This document shows positions 5,399-6,617 of a DNA stretch of 6,617 nt, one piece after another. Position numbers and translations under genes: made by a program. The first letter of the stretch is position 1. The number at the start of each line of letters is the position of its first letter. A model generated the notes under the pieces. It saw only the letters and a list, made by a program, of their open reading frames with translations, was not told the DNA's origin and made no database searches. Source of the stretch: Acidobacteriota bacterium (GTDB taxonomy: Bacteria > Acidobacteriota > Terriglobia > Terriglobales > Acidobacteriaceae); the NCBI GenBank assembly GCA_003225615.1, contig QIAS01000119.1, positions 1 through 6,617 of the forward strand. Reading direction: 5' to 3'.

Positions 5399-6493
5399 AT
5401 GAATTCGTACAAGGTTCTCTTGCTGTCTTTCTTTCTCATACTCCTAACTGGCGGGTTGCTGTTGCACAGCGCAGAGCCCAAACATCTGTCGCTCATGCCG
5501 ATTGGCAAGCCGGTGCAGATCAAAGCTCCGCTGGGACTTCCACCCGTGCCCATTCCGCCTGACAACCCGCCAACCGCTGAAACCATAGCTCTTGGCCGGC
5601 ACCTTTATTACGACCCTATCCTCTCCCTCGACAATACCGTTTCCTGTGCTAGTTGCCACGACCCGCAATTTGGCTTCTCTGACCCGAAGCCTTTTTCCGA
5701 AGGAGTGGGCAAGAAAACCGGTAACCGGCATTCGCCGCCAGTACTTAATTCGGCATATTTCCAGGTTCAGTTCTGGGATGGACGCGCACCCAGCCTGGAA
5801 GCCCAAGCCGAAGGGCCGGTGCAAAATCCAGTGGAAATGGCGCACACCCTGAGCGGCGTGGAGCAAAGACTTAATGCAAATCCGAGCTATCGTGAGGAAT
5901 TCGCCCGGGCATGGGGTGCAGGGCCGATTACCTACGAGATGGTCGAGAAGAGCATTGCATCTTTCGAGCGTACGGTAATCAGCGGCAACTCGCCCTTCGA
6001 TCGCTGGAAATATGGTCATGACGAAAAAGCAGTGAATGCCTCGGTTAAGCGCGGCTTCGCCGTCTTCACCTCCAAGAAGAAGGGCAATTGTGCGGTCTGT
6101 CATACGGTCGGTGAGAAATACGCTCTGTTCACCGATAACAAGTTCCACAACGTCGGCATCGGCGTGGACATGGGAAAGATCACCGATCCCGGCCGCTACG
6201 CAGTCACTCACGACGAAGCCGACATGTCGAAGTTCAAAACGCCGTCACTGCGCAATGTCGCGCTGACTACGCGCTATATGAGCGATGGCAGCCTCAAAGA
6301 GTTGAAGCAGGTTATAGATTTCTACATCGTGGCAGGGAACTCCAACCCCAATCTGGACAAAGAAATTCATGTTCTGGACTTTCTGACGGGCGAGGAGCGT
6401 GCCGACCTTTTGGCTTTCCTGAACTCGCTGACCGGAGAAATGCCGTCCGATGTGGGTCCGCCGGAGGTTGGCAAAACGCAGGCTCAGAAATAG
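5399..6493 (+). CDS. Exported di-heme cytochrome c peroxidase (CcpA/MauG family)
   Basis: This 364-residue protein has an N-terminal signal peptide (hydrophobic 6-22, likely cleaved near HSA-EP, 23-27), so it should act in the periplasm. Family members reduce hydrogen peroxide to water using electrons from small cytochromes or other carriers; MauG relatives instead oxidise protein substrates. There are two c-type heme sites, CASCH (83-87) and CAVCH (231-235). The conserved FWDGRAP block (125-131, Trp126) is followed 20 residues later by Glu146 in NPVEM, matching the spacing of Trp94/Glu114 in Pseudomonas CcpA. TPSLRNVALTTRYMSDGSLKEL (281-302) holds Met294, in the place of the Met ligand of the high-potential heme; MauG has Tyr there. 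This favours a peroxidase over a MauG-type enzyme. The usual PYMHDG reads RYMSDG here. Length is normal for the family. No cytochrome maturation or electron-donor gene is in the window, and the gene appears to stand alone. Confidence 0.92.
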   Translation: MNSYKVLLLSFFLILLTGGLLLHSAEPKHLSLMPIGKPVQIKAPLGLPPVPIPPDNPPTAETIALGRHLYYDPILSLDNTVSCASCHDPQFGFSDPKPFSEGVGKKTGNRHSPPVLNSAYFQVQFWDGRAPSLEAQAEGPVQNPVEMAHTLSGVEQRLNANPSYREEFARAWGAGPITYEMVEKSIASFERTVISGNSPFDRWKYGHDEKAVNASVKRGFAVFTSKKKGNCAVCHTVGEKYALFTDNKFHNVGIGVDMGKITDPGRYAVTHDEADMSKFKTPSLRNVALTTRYMSDGSLKELKQVIDFYIVAGNSNPNLDKEIHVLDFLTGEERADLLAFLNSLTGEMPSDVGPPEVGKTQAQK

Positions 6494-6516
6494 CAAGACA
6501 GGGCGAGTGCGAAATC

Positions 6517-6531
6517 GCGCCCTTAGGGCGC
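6517..6531. repeat. Perfect 15-nt palindrome after the peroxidase gene
   Basis: GCGCCCT and AGGGCGC flank a single T, effectively a 6-bp stem with a TTA loop, 24 nt past the stop codon. A competing pairing AGGGCG (6500-6505) with CGCCCT (6518-6523) is also possible. No T-rich tract follows, so it is not a classic intrinsic terminator, though it could protect the mRNA end or aid termination. Confidence 0.4.
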
Positions 6532-6617
6532 TTACGCTCGGCTGCAGAGGGAAAGATCCGACGAGCCTCGAGTGGGGCCGATGGGCCAACTACGGCCTAA
6601 CCGCCTTGCTTCAACTC

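Noticed and set aside
5444..6211. A 255-codon open frame on the minus strand opposite the peroxidase gene
   Set aside because: The plus strand encodes both heme motifs and all conserved blocks here; the reverse frame has no family resemblance.

Overview
The window looks like ordinary chromosome from a moderately G+C-rich, Gram-negative-type bacterium, most likely an acidobacterium (Acidobacteriota). This rests on the combination of proteins: a LysM plus DUF4015 glycosidase-like protein, an exported M48 peptidase, a short CxxC...HxC zinc-type protein of a kind I associate with acidobacteria, and an exported di-heme peroxidase. The assignment is inference from recognised families; no rRNA or other marker gene is present. 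I see no mobile element, tRNA, rRNA, CRISPR array or phage gene.

Layout. Positions 1-156 are the downstream flank of the first gene. On the minus strand, 157-1662 encodes a membrane-anchored or exported LysM/DUF4015 protein. A roughly 400-bp divergent spacer (1663-2070) follows, holding two inverted repeats and no convincing gene. On the plus strand, 2071-3234 encodes a single-domain HSP100 (Clp)-type AAA+ ATPase that ends at a strong intrinsic terminator (3257-3288). Next on the plus strand is an exported M48 zinc metalloprotease with an extra C-terminal domain (3422-4837). A small minus-strand zinc-type protein (4892-5101) converges on it. A second divergent spacer (5102-5398) with a long imperfect hairpin leads to an exported di-heme cytochrome c peroxidase (5399-6493). 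The last 124 bases hold one short palindrome.

The genes do not form an obvious operon. Each plus-strand gene is separated from the next by at least 180 bp, and two have strong Shine-Dalgarno sequences of their own. A loose common theme is protein quality control and envelope maintenance: a Clp-like unfoldase, an envelope protease, a cell-wall-binding protein and a periplasmic peroxidase. The order alone does not prove a functional link.

The most interesting item is the stand-alone Clp D2-like ATPase. It lacks the N-terminal, D1 and middle domains of ClpA/ClpB/ClpC, yet keeps the pore tyrosine, arginine finger and sensor residues. It also carries a Leu-Gly-Phe tripeptide where ClpA and ClpC carry their ClpP-docking loop. 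It may be a minimal ClpP-partner unfoldase. I found no evidence of a complete new multi-gene system.
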